Of a DNA stretch of 57,547 bases, positions 17,384 through 25,973 are shown piece after piece. The notes under the pieces are model-generated. The model saw nothing but the letters and a program-made list of their open reading frames with translations. It did not search any database and was not told the DNA's origin. Each line of letters starts with the position of its first letter. Position 1 is the first letter of the stretch. Where the stretch lies: assembly GCA_030426385.1 (NCBI GenBank), contig JAUHYI010000021.1, positions 1 to 57,547 of the forward strand, in the 5' to 3' direction. The translations under genes were made by a program, and so were the position numbers. This DNA comes from Phycisphaerae bacterium. GTDB taxonomy: Bacteria > Planctomycetota > Phycisphaerae > Phycisphaerales > Phycisphaeraceae.

Positions 17384-17830
17384 ATGCTTTTGCAGACAAC
17401 CCGATTCGGACAAATCGAGGTCGACGAGCAACGGACGATAGCATTTCCCAAAGGATTACTTGGCTTTCCCAAGTATCGGGACTATGTGCTGATCGAGCCG
17501 GCCCAGGATAGTTATTTCTGGTGGCTTCAGTCGATTGAGACGCCTGACCTGGCGTTTGTCGTGACTGATCCGAGCTTGTTCGTGCCGACCTATCGAGTGC
17601 CGATCAAGCAGGAACAGATGGCCGAGCTGGGTTTGGATTCGATCGAGGATGCGCAGGTGTTCGTGATCGTGAACAAGCGGGACCACGTGTTGACCGGCAA
17701 TTTGCAAGGTCCGTTGGTGGTGAATGTGGCTGAACGAACAGCCGAGCAGATGGTGTTGTCGGATCGACGATTTACAACGCGTGTGCCGTTGGTCGAACTG
17801 GGCAGCACGGTATCCGCAGCATCGGCGTAA
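17384..17830 (+). CDS. fliW: Flagellar assembly factor FliW
   Basis: Protein antagonist of CsrA that also binds flagellin; it reports cytoplasmic flagellin level to translation. Family features: TRFGQIEVDEQRTIAFPKGL then LGFPKYRDYVLIE at the N-terminus, SIETPDLAFVVTDP in the middle, NLQGPLVVNVAERTAEQMVL near the end; 148 residues is typical. The frame opens earlier (17336), but ATG at 17384 has AAAAGGA 9 nt upstream. It is followed by csrA and flagellin, the order expected for the FliW-CsrA-flagellin switch. Confidence 0.95.
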   Translation: MLLQTTRFGQIEVDEQRTIAFPKGLLGFPKYRDYVLIEPAQDSYFWWLQSIETPDLAFVVTDPSLFVPTYRVPIKQEQMAELGLDSIEDAQVFVIVNKRDHVLTGNLQGPLVVNVAERTAEQMVLSDRRFTTRVPLVELGSTVSAASA

Positions 17831-17984
17831 GCCCGACGTTGCCCCAAGCGTAGGCCCATGACTCGGTAACGAGTGATTGTTCAGGGAGAGGGGAAGTCGG
17901 CGCAGGGACGCGCCGGCAGGATTGAAAAGCGAATCGGCGAGTGATCTCATCGATTCGCACAGGCCCAAGGAAGGAGCCTCAGGC

Positions 17985-18338
17985 ATGTTAGTGCTATCAA
18001 GACAACGCGACGAAACGATCATGATCGGCGACGACGTCGAGATCACGGTTGTGGACATTCGCGGCGACAAGGTGAGATTAGGCATCACCGCGCCGCGATC
18101 TATACAAGTGCATCGCAAAGAAGTTTACGAAGCGATTAAACGGGAGAATGCGGAGGCCAGCCAGGTCCAGGTCGATGATCTGAATCATGCTGATCAAAAT
18201 CTCCGACGCGGCAACGGACAAGTCGTCCGCGCACCTGGTACAGGTTCGACAGGAACCCCCGGTGCCAAAGGCAAAAATGCCACGCCACGTCGTCACAATA
18301 GGCCCGAGATCGAGGCCAAACATAAGAAGGTGTCGTAA
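17985..18338 (+). CDS. csrA: Carbon storage regulator CsrA with long C-terminal tail
   Basis: RNA-binding translational repressor that recognises GGA motifs in hairpin loops. Residues 1-55 are canonical ([47 protein letters not shown]), with the RNA-contact residues L4, R6 and R44 kept. The total is 117 residues against the usual 60-75: the last 50 are basic, Gly/Thr-rich and probably disordered ([20 protein letters not shown]). The SD AAGGAAGGAG lies 8 nt before the ATG; an upstream in-frame extension to 17877 is unlikely. The flagellin mRNA just downstream has a matching target hairpin. Confidence 0.95.
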   Translation: MLVLSRQRDETIMIGDDVEITVVDIRGDKVRLGITAPRSIQVHRKEVYEAIKRENAEASQVQVDDLNHADQNLRRGNGQVVRAPGTGSTGTPGAKGKNATPRRHNRPEIEAKHKKVS

Positions 18339-18472
18339 CCGGATTGTGTCAAACGTATCCGCTTTCCACGTACTAAATAGGAAACTTCGGACTTAACTTC
18401 ATCATCGTCACCGACAGGCCAGTCGTTACGCCGCAATTGGATGCGGAAAAACCTCCGGCGACGAAGTCCACC

Positions 18473-18492
18473 GACAATCAAGGAGGATTGTC
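18473..18492 (+). promoter_or_regulatory. Predicted CsrA-binding hairpin covering the flagellin SD
   Basis: GACAATC (18473-18479) pairs perfectly with GATTGTC (18486-18492); the six-base loop is AAGGAG, the SD itself. The fliC ATG is at 18493, immediately after the stem. A GGA in the loop of a short stem over the SD is the classic CsrA target. The 154-nt leader holds four or five further GGA triplets. Confidence 0.8.
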
Positions 18493-19974
18493 ATGTCTCG
18501 GATCAATACCAATGTTTCGGCCTTAACGGCCCAACACAACTTGCAGAAGTCGAATAAGGACCTTACGGTTCGGCTTCAACGCCTGAGTACCGGTTTGCAG
18601 ATCAATCGCGGTGCGGACAACCCCGCCGGCTTGATCGTCTCCGAACGCTTGCGCAGCGAGATCAGCTCCATCAGCAAAGCCATCAGCAATGCTGAACGCG
18701 CCAGCAACGTCATCGCGACCACCGAAGCCGCTTTGGCGGAGGTCTCGACGCTCCTCACAGACATGAAAGGTCTGACTATTGAGGCAGCGAATACCGGTGC
18801 TTTCTCGAAAGACGAAGTCGCAGCCAACCAGTTGCAGATCGACTCGGCCATCGAATCGATCACACGTATTTCAAACTCCACGACGTTCGCGGGATTGAAA
18901 TTACTCAACGGGTCGCTCGACTATGTGCTCTCTGGCGTGCCTTCGGAACTGCAAAACGTCAACGTCACCGGTGCAAACTTCGGGCTCAACAGCTCCATCC
19001 CCGTTAACGTCGAGGTTCTTAACTCGGCTGAAACGGCGACCCTGTTTGTCTCGGGTAACACCACGGGGGCAACGGCTGGTACATTCCTGTCGAGCGTGAC
19101 GCTTGAAATTGCAGGCACCAAAGGTGCGCAGCAATTCAACTTCACCTCGGGCCAAACCCTCTCGTCCGTCGTGGCGGCGATCAACCAACTCAAGGATTCC
19201 ACCGGCGTCAGCGCTTCGTTGGCTAATGCCGCCAGCCAATCTTCGGGTATGGTCATCAATTCGACCAGCTTCGGCAGCGATGCCTTCGTCAGCGTTCAGA
19301 AAATCGGCACCGGCGGTGCGTTCTTCGATACGTTCTCTGCACAAGGTGCCTCTGGACCGCAGATTCGTGACGAAGGCCAGGACGTCTTGGCACTGATCAA
19401 CGGGTCACTCGCACTCGGCGACGGCCTTGATGTCAGCCTGCATTCTGCCACCCTTAACGTGGAAATGTCACTGACTGCCGCCGCGGCGCAAACGCTTAAC
19501 ACCACCCATTCGTTCTCGATCACTGGCGGTGGGGCGACCTATCAGATCGGACCGTCGGTCAATAGTTCGCAACAGGTCGGCGTCGGCATTCAATCCGTCG
19601 CGGCCACCGCGCTGGGCGATGATGTGGTCGGCAGGCTCAGTACCGTCATCAGTGGTGGAGACAATTCGCTGGTCGCAGGTGATGCGGGTGAGCAATCCCG
19701 ACTCGCAGGCCTGATCATTGATAAGGCCATCGACCAGATCGCGATTTTACGCGGTCGACTCGGTGCGTTTGAACGTAATACGCTCAACACCGCCGTCCGA
19801 TCGCAACAGATCGCTCTGGAAAATCTGACCGCCTCGGAAAGTCAGATTCGCGATACCGATTTCGCCACCGAAACCTCGAACCTGACCCGTGCCCAGATTC
19901 TGCAAAATGCCGGCACGAGTACTTTGGCTATCGCCAACTCAACCGCACAGTCCGTCCTCGGCCTGCTCGGTTAA
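18493..19974 (+). CDS. fliC: Flagellin
   Basis: Filament subunit. Conserved D0/D1 ends are present: MSRINTNVSALTAQHNLQKS, LQRLSTGLQINRGADNPAGL at the N-terminus, and LTASESQIRDTDFATETSNL, TRAQILQNAGTSTLAIANST at the C-terminus. The 493 residues include a variable middle (roughly 150-400) with a hook-IN-like module (GAQQFNFTSGQTLSSVVAAI). The start lies directly after a hairpin that presents the SD, so translation should be CsrA-repressed and FliW-relieved. Transcription ends at the terminator at 20059. No clear sigma-28 promoter was found in the leader. Confidence 0.97.
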   Translation: MSRINTNVSALTAQHNLQKSNKDLTVRLQRLSTGLQINRGADNPAGLIVSERLRSEISSISKAISNAERASNVIATTEAALAEVSTLLTDMKGLTIEAANTGAFSKDEVAANQLQIDSAIESITRISNSTTFAGLKLLNGSLDYVLSGVPSELQNVNVTGANFGLNSSIPVNVEVLNSAETATLFVSGNTTGATAGTFLSSVTLEIAGTKGAQQFNFTSGQTLSSVVAAINQLKDSTGVSASLANAASQSSGMVINSTSFGSDAFVSVQKIGTGGAFFDTFSAQGASGPQIRDEGQDVLALINGSLALGDGLDVSLHSATLNVEMSLTAAAAQTLNTTHSFSITGGGATYQIGPSVNSSQQVGVGIQSVAATALGDDVVGRLSTVISGGDNSLVAGDAGEQSRLAGLIIDKAIDQIAILRGRLGAFERNTLNTAVRSQQIALENLTASESQIRDTDFATETSNLTRAQILQNAGTSTLAIANSTAQSVLGLLG

Positions 19975-20058
19975 AACGGTTCGACCTGATACGCCCGATT
20001 CGACGTGATCAGGTTCACGATCAATCGCGCGTTCCAAATTTGATGACTCACCTCCAAG

Positions 20059-20086
20059 CCCATCGTTTACGAACGATGGGTTTTTT
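20059..20086 (+). terminator. Intrinsic terminator after flagellin
   Basis: A 9-bp perfect stem CCCATCGTT/AACGATGGG with loop TACG, followed by TTTTTTC. It closes the flagellar locus 85 nt after fliC. Confidence 0.93.
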
Positions 20087-20109
20087 CTTGCGCGTCGCAT
20101 GAACATTGC

Positions 20110-20176
20110 GCACCCCCCACGCAAAAATTGCGCCCCCCCACATCCCCCCCCATCCCCCTCACGTTTCCCCTTGGTT
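20110..20176 (+). repeat. C-tract block downstream of flagellin terminator
   Basis: Several C6-C8 runs joined by ACAT and CAT, ending CACGTTTCCCCTTGG. It is a multi-unit copy of the C-tract element, here not attached to a stop codon. Together with the terminator it fills the 315-nt gap before the QueC-like gene. Confidence 0.5.
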
Positions 20177-20289
20177 TTCCTACGTTTTTCCCTCTGCAAC
20201 CTCCACTCCGTTTTCCTCCGCAAACCTTACCCTTCACGTTTTGCGGCTGTTTTTCCATAAATTGCACGGGTTTTACCGATACAAAGACC

Positions 20290-20886
20290 ATGGCATTCGA
20301 AACCATGATTCTCACCAGCGGCGGTTTACGCAGTATGGTCGGCACGGCCCTGGTGGTCAGTGAGCAAACGCCCAACAAAATCGCGCTGCTCAATATCATG
20401 GACGAACGGCCCACCGCTTCGATCCGACGCGATCAAGTTCATGAACAGGCCGCTTATTTCGGAATCGAGGAAGTTCAACATCTGGATCTGATCGTGCCCG
20501 GGGCGCTCAAGTATGGCCCCATGCTCATGGCTGCACTCTCCATGGCCATCGAAATCGGCGCGGAGCGCTTATGTTGGCCTGCTAACTCGGGCGGTGATTT
20601 CGCCGCGATCAGTGTCGTCACTGAACAAACAATTCTACTGCGTCATTTGGCCCAAACCGAAGCACGCAATCCGCCGATCATTGACACGCCTCTGATTGAA
20701 ATGTCTGATCGCCAGGTCATCGAACTAGGCGGCACGCTCAATGCGCCATGGGAAATGTCATGGTCCTGCGAAATGTATGGTGCCAAGCCCTGCTTGGCTT
20801 GCGGGGGTTGTCGACGCCGTCACGCAGCATTCGAATCCGCAGGCGTGGTTGATCCAATCGACCAAACCGCTTCTGTCGTGCGCTGA
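20290..20886 (+). CDS. QueC-like PP-loop protein with altered nucleotide-binding motif
   Basis: Resembles 7-cyano-7-deazaguanine synthase (QueC) of queuosine precursor synthesis. The C-terminal zinc site is complete: Cys160 in SWSC and Cys168, 171 and 174 in PCLACGGCRRRHAAF. The N-terminal PP-loop, normally SGGxDS, reads SGGLRS at residues 10-15, so the conserved Asp is Arg. At 198 residues it is a little short. The frame extends upstream to 20128 through C-rich sequence, but ATG at 20290 begins the homologous part. It stands alone between the flagellar locus and recO, without queD, queE or queF. It may be a diverged paralogue rather than a working QueC. Confidence 0.7.
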   Translation: MAFETMILTSGGLRSMVGTALVVSEQTPNKIALLNIMDERPTASIRRDQVHEQAAYFGIEEVQHLDLIVPGALKYGPMLMAALSMAIEIGAERLCWPANSGGDFAAISVVTEQTILLRHLAQTEARNPPIIDTPLIEMSDRQVIELGGTLNAPWEMSWSCEMYGAKPCLACGGCRRRHAAFESAGVVDPIDQTASVVR

Positions 20887-21107
20887 GGCGATCCACAAAA
20901 CAATTTGAAACCATAGACTCGCGTTGTTTCACATGGAATCACATGGATTCGCCTTGATTCACATGGATTCACACTGTTGCGCATTGATGCGGAAAATCAT
21001 AATGCCTCAGTACGCTTCGGTATTTTTAAACGGTCTTATGATTCCCGTTTTCTGAATTCCTGAACTTCTGGATTCCCGAATTCCTCGTTAAAAACAGTGT
21101 TTTTTTC

Positions 21108-21138
21108 ATCGATCCGCGTGCATCAGCGGCTAAAAAAT
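21108..21138 (-). repeat. Post-stop repeat, copy after recO
   Basis: On the minus strand ATTTTTTAGCCGCTGATGCA then CGCGGATCGATG begins within a few bases of the recO stop. It is the same element as at 3978 and 4299. The rest of the 250-nt gap has imperfect repeats of TTCACATGGATTCAC at 20930-20975. Confidence 0.7.
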
Positions 21139-21139
21139 T

Positions 21140-21958
21140 TCACCCCATCGCCAAACCGATTGTGCGCAATTCGCGATCTAAAATTGTTCGCACATACACC
21201 CCCAGCAATCGGTTGGCCCGACCTACACGTGCATGATCGTTCGCGTTCATCTCGTCAGTCCGATCTGTCCGATCAGTCTGGCCAGTCTGGTCGGCATGAT
21301 CGATCGGTTGATTCTGATCCAGCAGGCGCAACAATTCCACCGTAGATGATCGCACGCGCCAGGGGCCACGCGTGTCTTCGCCCAATGTGGTGCCACGGTC
21401 CATCATCAACCCGCCAGCCAACGCATCAAACGCATACGAACGCGCTTCGCCCAAGGGTTGGTCCGTGACCACATCGCGATCCAGCACGGGACGAAATCCG
21501 CAATCGCACAACACCGTCCATTGGTACGACAACAACGCCGACGCATGATTGGCTTTGTGGCCGATGTTTTTCAAAGATTGCAACAACGTGACCAGCGCCG
21601 CAAAACTCACCGGATGCGGATCGTGATCCGCCACCATGGCCCCGACCAATTCCGCCGCATACATCGCGATCCATTGTGCTTGCAGATCATGCCGCAGGTG
21701 ACTGTTGGGCTGTTGCAAATCCCATTCGGTCAGCGTCGCCAACTCCGCGGTCGCTTTGATCATCCCCACCGCCTGGCCCTGGGTCAGCAATTCCAATCCG
21801 CCCGAATACCGCGCCACCATACTCGGGCTTTGCCGTCGTGCTCCCTTGGCAATCACGGGCAACTTCCCATGCTCTCGCGAGAGCAATGACACAATCTGGC
21901 TGGTCTCCGACCAGTCCAACAACCGAATCACAATCGCATCATCCTTGAATCGCGGCAC
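21140..21958 (-). CDS. recO: DNA repair protein RecO
   Basis: Recombination mediator that loads RecA at gaps with RecF and RecR. The N-terminal OB fold is recognisable (MPRFKDDAIVIRLLDWSETS, IVSLLSREHGKLPVIAKGAR), followed by the helical part (YAAELVGAMVADHDPHPVSF). Only a partial zinc-type motif (CDCGFRPVL) is visible. Length is about 272 residues. Near the C-terminus a Thr/Asp/Gln repeat (DQTGQTDRTDRTDE) is encoded by an imperfect short tandem repeat at about 21255-21300, an insertion not expected in RecO. Confidence 0.88.
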   Translation of the reverse strand: MPRFKDDAIVIRLLDWSETSQIVSLLSREHGKLPVIAKGARRQSPSMVARYSGGLELLTQGQAVGMIKATAELATLTEWDLQQPNSHLRHDLQAQWIAMYAAELVGAMVADHDPHPVSFAALVTLLQSLKNIGHKANHASALLSYQWTVLCDCGFRPVLDRDVVTDQPLGEARSYAFDALAGGLMMDRGTTLGEDTRGPWRVRSSTVELLRLLDQNQPIDHADQTGQTDRTDRTDEMNANDHARVGRANRLLGVYVRTILDRELRTIGLAMG

Positions 21959-22091
21959 GCTGGTTTCCTATGCGTGATGAGACAGGTCCATTATCAATAG
22001 CCCATCATATTACCGTGATGTGAGAGCATTGCGGAATTCATCTTCGCTGACATCGAGAATAGGGTTAGTCACCCTATATTCATGATGTGAT

Positions 22092-22883
22092 CTATTCGTC
22101 ATCAAACGATTCGGCATCGATTGGCAGCGGGGCGGTGGGGGGGGTGATTTCGCGCATGTGGTTTTCCAGGGCTAGCCACAGTTGGGAAAACGGGGCACGC
22201 AGTGCTGCGCGGTCGAGCGTGTACATCTGGTTGAGTGCGTCGAGATTGGCCAGCGCGAATGTCACGGTTAGTGTCTGGTCATTGCGGATCAGGGTGAGGC
22301 TAAGTTGTTCGCCGGTCGCATGGGATTTGATGAGCTGGCCAAAGGATTGGGCGATTTGTGGTTCGTTGGTGCCGGGTTCTGCGATGCGTTGGTCGTTGAC
22401 CGCGATGATCAGATCGCCGGGTAGAAGATAGGTGTACGCGGGGAATCCGGGGTAAGTGCCTTCGACGAGAATGACTGGCCCGGTATTTTTTTGTGGCCAG
22501 GTTTCTTCAGCGGGTAGGCCTTTTTGGCGAATGCCGATTGAGCCGGGGCCTTCCTGGGGGAATTGCTCGAGGCGAATCTGGCGAATCAAATGATGCTTCA
22601 TGATCGCGGTTAAGCGATGACGTTGTTCAGGCGTTTTGGCTTTGGTGTATAGCGCGATGAACTGTTCGATCTTGATGGTTTGGTCAGCCAACAGCGTGTG
22701 TGTGGCATCCTGACGAATTACGTAAGCGGGGTGATCCAGTTGCTGCAGCACGGCGTCGAGATCTGCGGCTTGGCTAAGGGTTGGAATGCCACAGAGGGTT
22801 AACGCGATCACGGCTGTCGTCATGATGACGATGACGGGGGTGCGTGTGAAGCGGTTCGTGATGAGGTTCAAAAAGCGATTCAT
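22092..22883 (-). CDS. Exported or anchored PDZ-domain protein
   Basis: An N-terminal hydrophobic segment (TRTPVIVIMTTAVIALTLCG, ending IPTLSQA) suggests export. A helical region of about 90 residues follows (LDAVLQQLDHPAYVIRQDAT, HEAT-like), then a PDZ-type domain with AYTYLLPGDLIIAVNDQRI. No protease catalytic triad is visible. The start is ambiguous: ATG at 22883 (MNRFLNLI) gives a standard signal, while ATG at 22958 would overlap the stop of the upstream kinase-like gene by 4 nt. The long open frame beyond that is a shadow. It is probably co-transcribed with the upstream kinase-like gene. Function unknown. Confidence 0.6.
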   Translation of the reverse strand: MNRFLNLITNRFTRTPVIVIMTTAVIALTLCGIPTLSQAADLDAVLQQLDHPAYVIRQDATHTLLADQTIKIEQFIALYTKAKTPEQRHRLTAIMKHHLIRQIRLEQFPQEGPGSIGIRQKGLPAEETWPQKNTGPVILVEGTYPGFPAYTYLLPGDLIIAVNDQRIAEPGTNEPQIAQSFGQLIKSHATGEQLSLTLIRNDQTLTVTFALANLDALNQMYTLDRAALRAPFSQLWLALENHMREITPPTAPLPIDAESFDDE

Positions 22884-22954
22884 GATAGAGGTGGTGTTGA
22901 TCGCTGTGGTGGTCTGGCCGATTTGTCGAATCAAGTGGCTGTTGTGGCGAGCCA

Positions 22955-24139
22955 TCATGAGTTGAGGATGTTGGCCAAGTCGTCGGTGTGCTGTTCGATC
23001 CATTGGACTTTCCGTTGGGCCATGGCGATAAATGCAGCGCCGTTGATCCGTCCGAGTGCGCCGGTGGCGGCGATGGGTATGGCGGCCTCGGCGATGAGGG
23101 CTTCGATCATCAGATCGGGAATCACGCGGAGTTCGGCTTTGGTTAATTGGCAACCTTGCACATCATCGTAGGCGCGCAGGAAACGTTTGAAGCGTGATTC
23201 GTCGAGATATTCGGGCCATTTGGCGGGGTCTTCACTGCCGGTGAGGAAGGAAAACTGCAACGCCCCGTTGGCGATGTCGATGACGCGTTGCATGATGCGT
23301 GAGGTGTCATAGTCGATGACGGCGACGACGCGTGAGCCGCGGAAGAGCATGTTGCCGGTGTGCCAATCACTGTGGACGAATTGCGAGGGCCACTCGGAGA
23401 GGCCTGCGTCTTCGGTGCGTTGGGCGGCTTGTTTGTAGGCCTGTGAGATGTAAGCCAATTGAGCGTGAACCGGGTGGGTCATGTCATTGCATGCCGGATC
23501 GGTCTGGGCCAGTTTGGCGGGGATGCGATCCAACGCGGCATTGACGCTGCGCGAGCCGTGATACGATCCGCGTGGTGGTTCGTAATCGGATTTAAAACTC
23601 AGCAGGAGTTTGTGAAACAAGGCGAGAATTTTGCCCGCGTCGGCGGTGGCTTCTAACGATTGATCGTAGGGCGTGCCCTTGATGTATTCGAACAATTCGT
23701 AGATGGCTTCGTCGTACTGCAACAGCGAATTGTTATTTTTCTTGGTGCCGATCAGTTGTGGCATCGGAAATTGCTGCGCGGCGAGATACAGTTGCAGTTG
23801 ATGGCAAAAGGCGACCTTGTACGCATCATCCTTGCCACGGGCACGGCGCTTAAGCAGGAACAAACCCTGATCGGTTCGCATGACCAGCTTGGGACTTTTG
23901 CGCGAGCCGCGTGGAAAATCCTGAACGGCTTCGATCACGCCGATGTCGTAATGACTCATGACGATGGCTAATTCAAATGCGCCGAATGTTTCTCGGCCGG
24001 CCTTGCGTGCTGATGACAAACCCGAGCCGGAAACCAGATCGCTGGGCAGTGAACCGTTGTGAGCGCTGGAAATCGAAGCGGACATCGAACTGTTGGCCGA
24101 TCGTGACGCGGTTCGTTTTGACGGTGAAGGTTCAGACAT
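22955..24139 (-). CDS. APH/CotS-like phosphotransferase family protein
   Basis: Eukaryotic-like small-molecule kinase fold. The substrate- and Mg-binding core reads FVHSDWHTGNMLFRGSRVVA, VIDYDTSR: Brenner-type catalytic HxDxxxxN with an Asp two strands later. Upstream, LVMRTDQGLFLLKRRARGKD supplies the ATP-binding Lys region, and ELFEYIKGTPYD the hinge. The first 50 residues are Ser-rich and non-conserved; the true start may lie further in (for example near FGAFELAIVMSHYDIG). Substrate not inferable. It overlaps or abuts the PDZ gene. A 207-nt gap separates it from yicC. Confidence 0.75.
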   Translation of the reverse strand: MSEPSPSKRTASRSANSSMSASISSAHNGSLPSDLVSGSGLSSARKAGRETFGAFELAIVMSHYDIGVIEAVQDFPRGSRKSPKLVMRTDQGLFLLKRRARGKDDAYKVAFCHQLQLYLAAQQFPMPQLIGTKKNNNSLLQYDEAIYELFEYIKGTPYDQSLEATADAGKILALFHKLLLSFKSDYEPPRGSYHGSRSVNAALDRIPAKLAQTDPACNDMTHPVHAQLAYISQAYKQAAQRTEDAGLSEWPSQFVHSDWHTGNMLFRGSRVVAVIDYDTSRIMQRVIDIANGALQFSFLTGSEDPAKWPEYLDESRFKRFLRAYDDVQGCQLTKAELRVIPDLMIEALIAEAAIPIAATGALGRINGAAFIAMAQRKVQWIEQHTDDLANILNS

Positions 24140-24346
24140 GGGCTGGGGGTGGGGCTGTGTCGGTTCGGGTGAAAGGCCAGATAGGTTGGGGGCTCAGTAT
24201 TGCCAGTATTGAGTAATTGTAGGGATTGTTGATGTTGTGCGTGAGGCGGTTGAAATTATGGGGCGGTCGGTATCTGAAAAACACAAAAAGAGAAACCGGT
24301 CACGTTGATGCGTCCCAGTGAATCTGAATCGTGGGAGGCGAGGTAA

Positions 24347-25252
24347 TTATTCGACGTTTTGGGCTTGTTCCTTGATACGGTCGATGGCGCTTTTGACCAC
24401 GACGATGGCTTTGCTGATGATCGCGTCGTTGGATTTGCTGGCGATGGTGTTGGCTTCGCGTAATAATTCCTGGGCGATGAAATCCAACGTGCGACCGACG
24501 GGCTTGGGGTCTTCGGATCGGATCAGTTCGTCGAGTTGTTCGAGATGGCCCGATAGACGCGATGTTTCTTCGCGGATGTCCGCGCGTTCGGCAAAAATGG
24601 CGACTTCACGCGTCAGGTCGGCCTGAGCGATCGTCAATTCCGCTCGCTTGATCAGTTCATCAATGCGCGTTCGCAGTCGGCCATGGTATTCCTCGACGAC
24701 GACCGGGGCGCGTTCGATGATTTCGGTCAGTCGCAAGTGAATGACTTTGCTGTGCTCGACGAATTCCTCGATCAAGCGTTGGCCTTCGCTTTTTCGCATT
24801 TGCGCGAGTTGATCGCATGCGGTGTCGGTCATGCGCAGCAGCGTGGGGCGAACCGTGTCGAGCAGGTTCATGGTGTGGTTGTCCTGCGTGAGCACGCCGG
24901 GCAGGCAGAGCATCGCGGTCAGGTCTAACGGTGCGAATGATGAGCCGGTCTGATTGGATTCATCGGTTCGGAATGCGGTGATTTGCTCGACGTAGTTGTG
25001 CAGCGCTTTGACGTTGATCTGTTGGGCAGCGCTGTCGGGCAATTGCGACATCTTGACCACGAGGGTGACCGAGCCGCGTGCAATGCGTCGGCGCAACAAC
25101 GTATCGATCTCTGCGTCGAGACCGCTGATCTGCTCGGGCAGTCGAATGCTGCTCTTAAAATAGCGATTGTTAAGACTACGCACCTCGACGGTGTAATGCA
25201 CACCATCGACCTGCTCTGAGGCCTGGCCGAAACCGGTCATCGAGTAGATCAA
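24347..25252 (-). CDS. yicC: YicC/YloC-family endoribonuclease
   Basis: Member of the YicC family of RNA-degrading proteins. The N-terminus (TTG start) reads MIYSMTGFGQASEQ, matching the family's M-I-x-S-M-T-G-F opening, so the TTG at 25252 is preferred to the ATG four codons later. Other family blocks: VEVRSLNNRYFKSSIRLPEQ, ARGSVTLVVKM, and at the end SGHLEQLDELIRSEDPKPVG, RTLDFIAQELLREANTIASK. Length is 301 residues. The start overlaps the secG stop (TTGA), so the two are translationally coupled. Confidence 0.93.
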   Translation of the reverse strand: MIYSMTGFGQASEQVDGVHYTVEVRSLNNRYFKSSIRLPEQISGLDAEIDTLLRRRIARGSVTLVVKMSQLPDSAAQQINVKALHNYVEQITAFRTDESNQTGSSFAPLDLTAMLCLPGVLTQDNHTMNLLDTVRPTLLRMTDTACDQLAQMRKSEGQRLIEEFVEHSKVIHLRLTEIIERAPVVVEEYHGRLRTRIDELIKRAELTIAQADLTREVAIFAERADIREETSRLSGHLEQLDELIRSEDPKPVGRTLDFIAQELLREANTIASKSNDAIISKAIVVVKSAIDRIKEQAQNVE

Positions 25253-25818
25253 GGTGCGGTCGTCTCCGTGTTGGTGTTCGGGGCGTCAGGCGCGTCGGTG
25301 TCGTCTGCGGCGTCTGTGGTTGCGTCTTCTGTGGTTGCGGTCATTGCCTCGGTGGCCTCGGTGGCCTCGGCATCGCCTGCGTCGTCTGCATCGCCCGCAT
25401 CGTCTGTGTCACCCGCGTCACCCAGATCGATTCCCAGTCCACTGGTGTCCGATTCAGGATCGCCCGACGTGGCGGTGTCGGGTGCGACGATGATCTGATC
25501 CGGCCGAGTGGCATAGTTGAGTCCCAATGCCAGGAGCAGAAACGCGACGAAAAACCCGACCGTGACGTAGGTGAGCAGGTCGCCGGTCTTGGCACCGAAT
25601 GCGGCACCAGCCGAATCGCCGCCGCCGCCGAACGCCCCGCTGAGTCCGCCGCCTTTGGGTTTCTGGATCAGGATCACCATGATCAACAGGAAGCTGATCG
25701 CAATGAAGCCGAGCATCATGAGCACCTCGTACCAGGTGACCGCGAGCATGGGAATGCCGGGGGTAAAACTCAGGGATGCGTTGGGGTTGTTAACGAAATT
25801 TGTAACGAGCGAGAACAT
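25249..25818 (-). CDS. secG: Preprotein translocase subunit SecG with acidic tail
   Basis: Small membrane partner of SecYE. Two transmembrane helices flank the conserved cytosolic loop: VLMMLGFIAISFLLIMVILI, then QKPKGGGLSGAFGGGGDSAG with AAFGAKTGDLLTYVT, then VGFFVAFLLLALGLNYA. After residue 110 comes a low-complexity acidic tail of Asp/Ala/Thr (DAGDTDDAGDADDAGDAEAT), encoded by GAC/GCG-type short repeats, about 80 residues beyond normal SecG. The ATG at 25818 is chosen; one at 25833 would add five residues. It sits between tpiA and yicC. Confidence 0.92.
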   Translation of the reverse strand: MFSLVTNFVNNPNASLSFTPGIPMLAVTWYEVLMMLGFIAISFLLIMVILIQKPKGGGLSGAFGGGGDSAGAAFGAKTGDLLTYVTVGFFVAFLLLALGLNYATRPDQIIVAPDTATSGDPESDTSGLGIDLGDAGDTDDAGDADDAGDAEATEATEAMTATTEDATTDAADDTDAPDAPNTNTETTAP

Positions 25819-25920
25819 GAATGAATTCCGCAAAAATTAGTCGAGCAAACGTTCTGAAAACTTAGAATCGAAACACAATTTCCAACGAAGCGCTAACGAA
25901 GCGTTCATGCTTCCATACAA

Positions 25921-25952
25921 TTTTTCGTCCGTGCATTTGTGGCTAACACACG
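25921..25952 (-). repeat. Diverged post-stop repeat after tpiA
   Basis: The minus strand reads GTGTTAGCCACAAATGCACG then GACGAAAAATT, a looser relative of the TTAGCCGCAGATG element, about 20 nt past the tpiA stop. Confidence 0.45.
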
Positions 25953-25973
25953 GATCACCATCAGCCGATCGTA

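Noticed and set aside
18339..18472. Sigma-28 promoter for flagellin
   Set aside because: Looked for TAAA-N15-GCCGATAA; TAAATAGG is present, but no matching -10 lies at the right distance.
22884..23153. N-terminal extension of the PDZ protein (Arg/His-rich, 90 residues)
   Set aside because: Lies antiparallel-frame over the kinase-like gene's 3' end; composition is that of an out-of-frame read.
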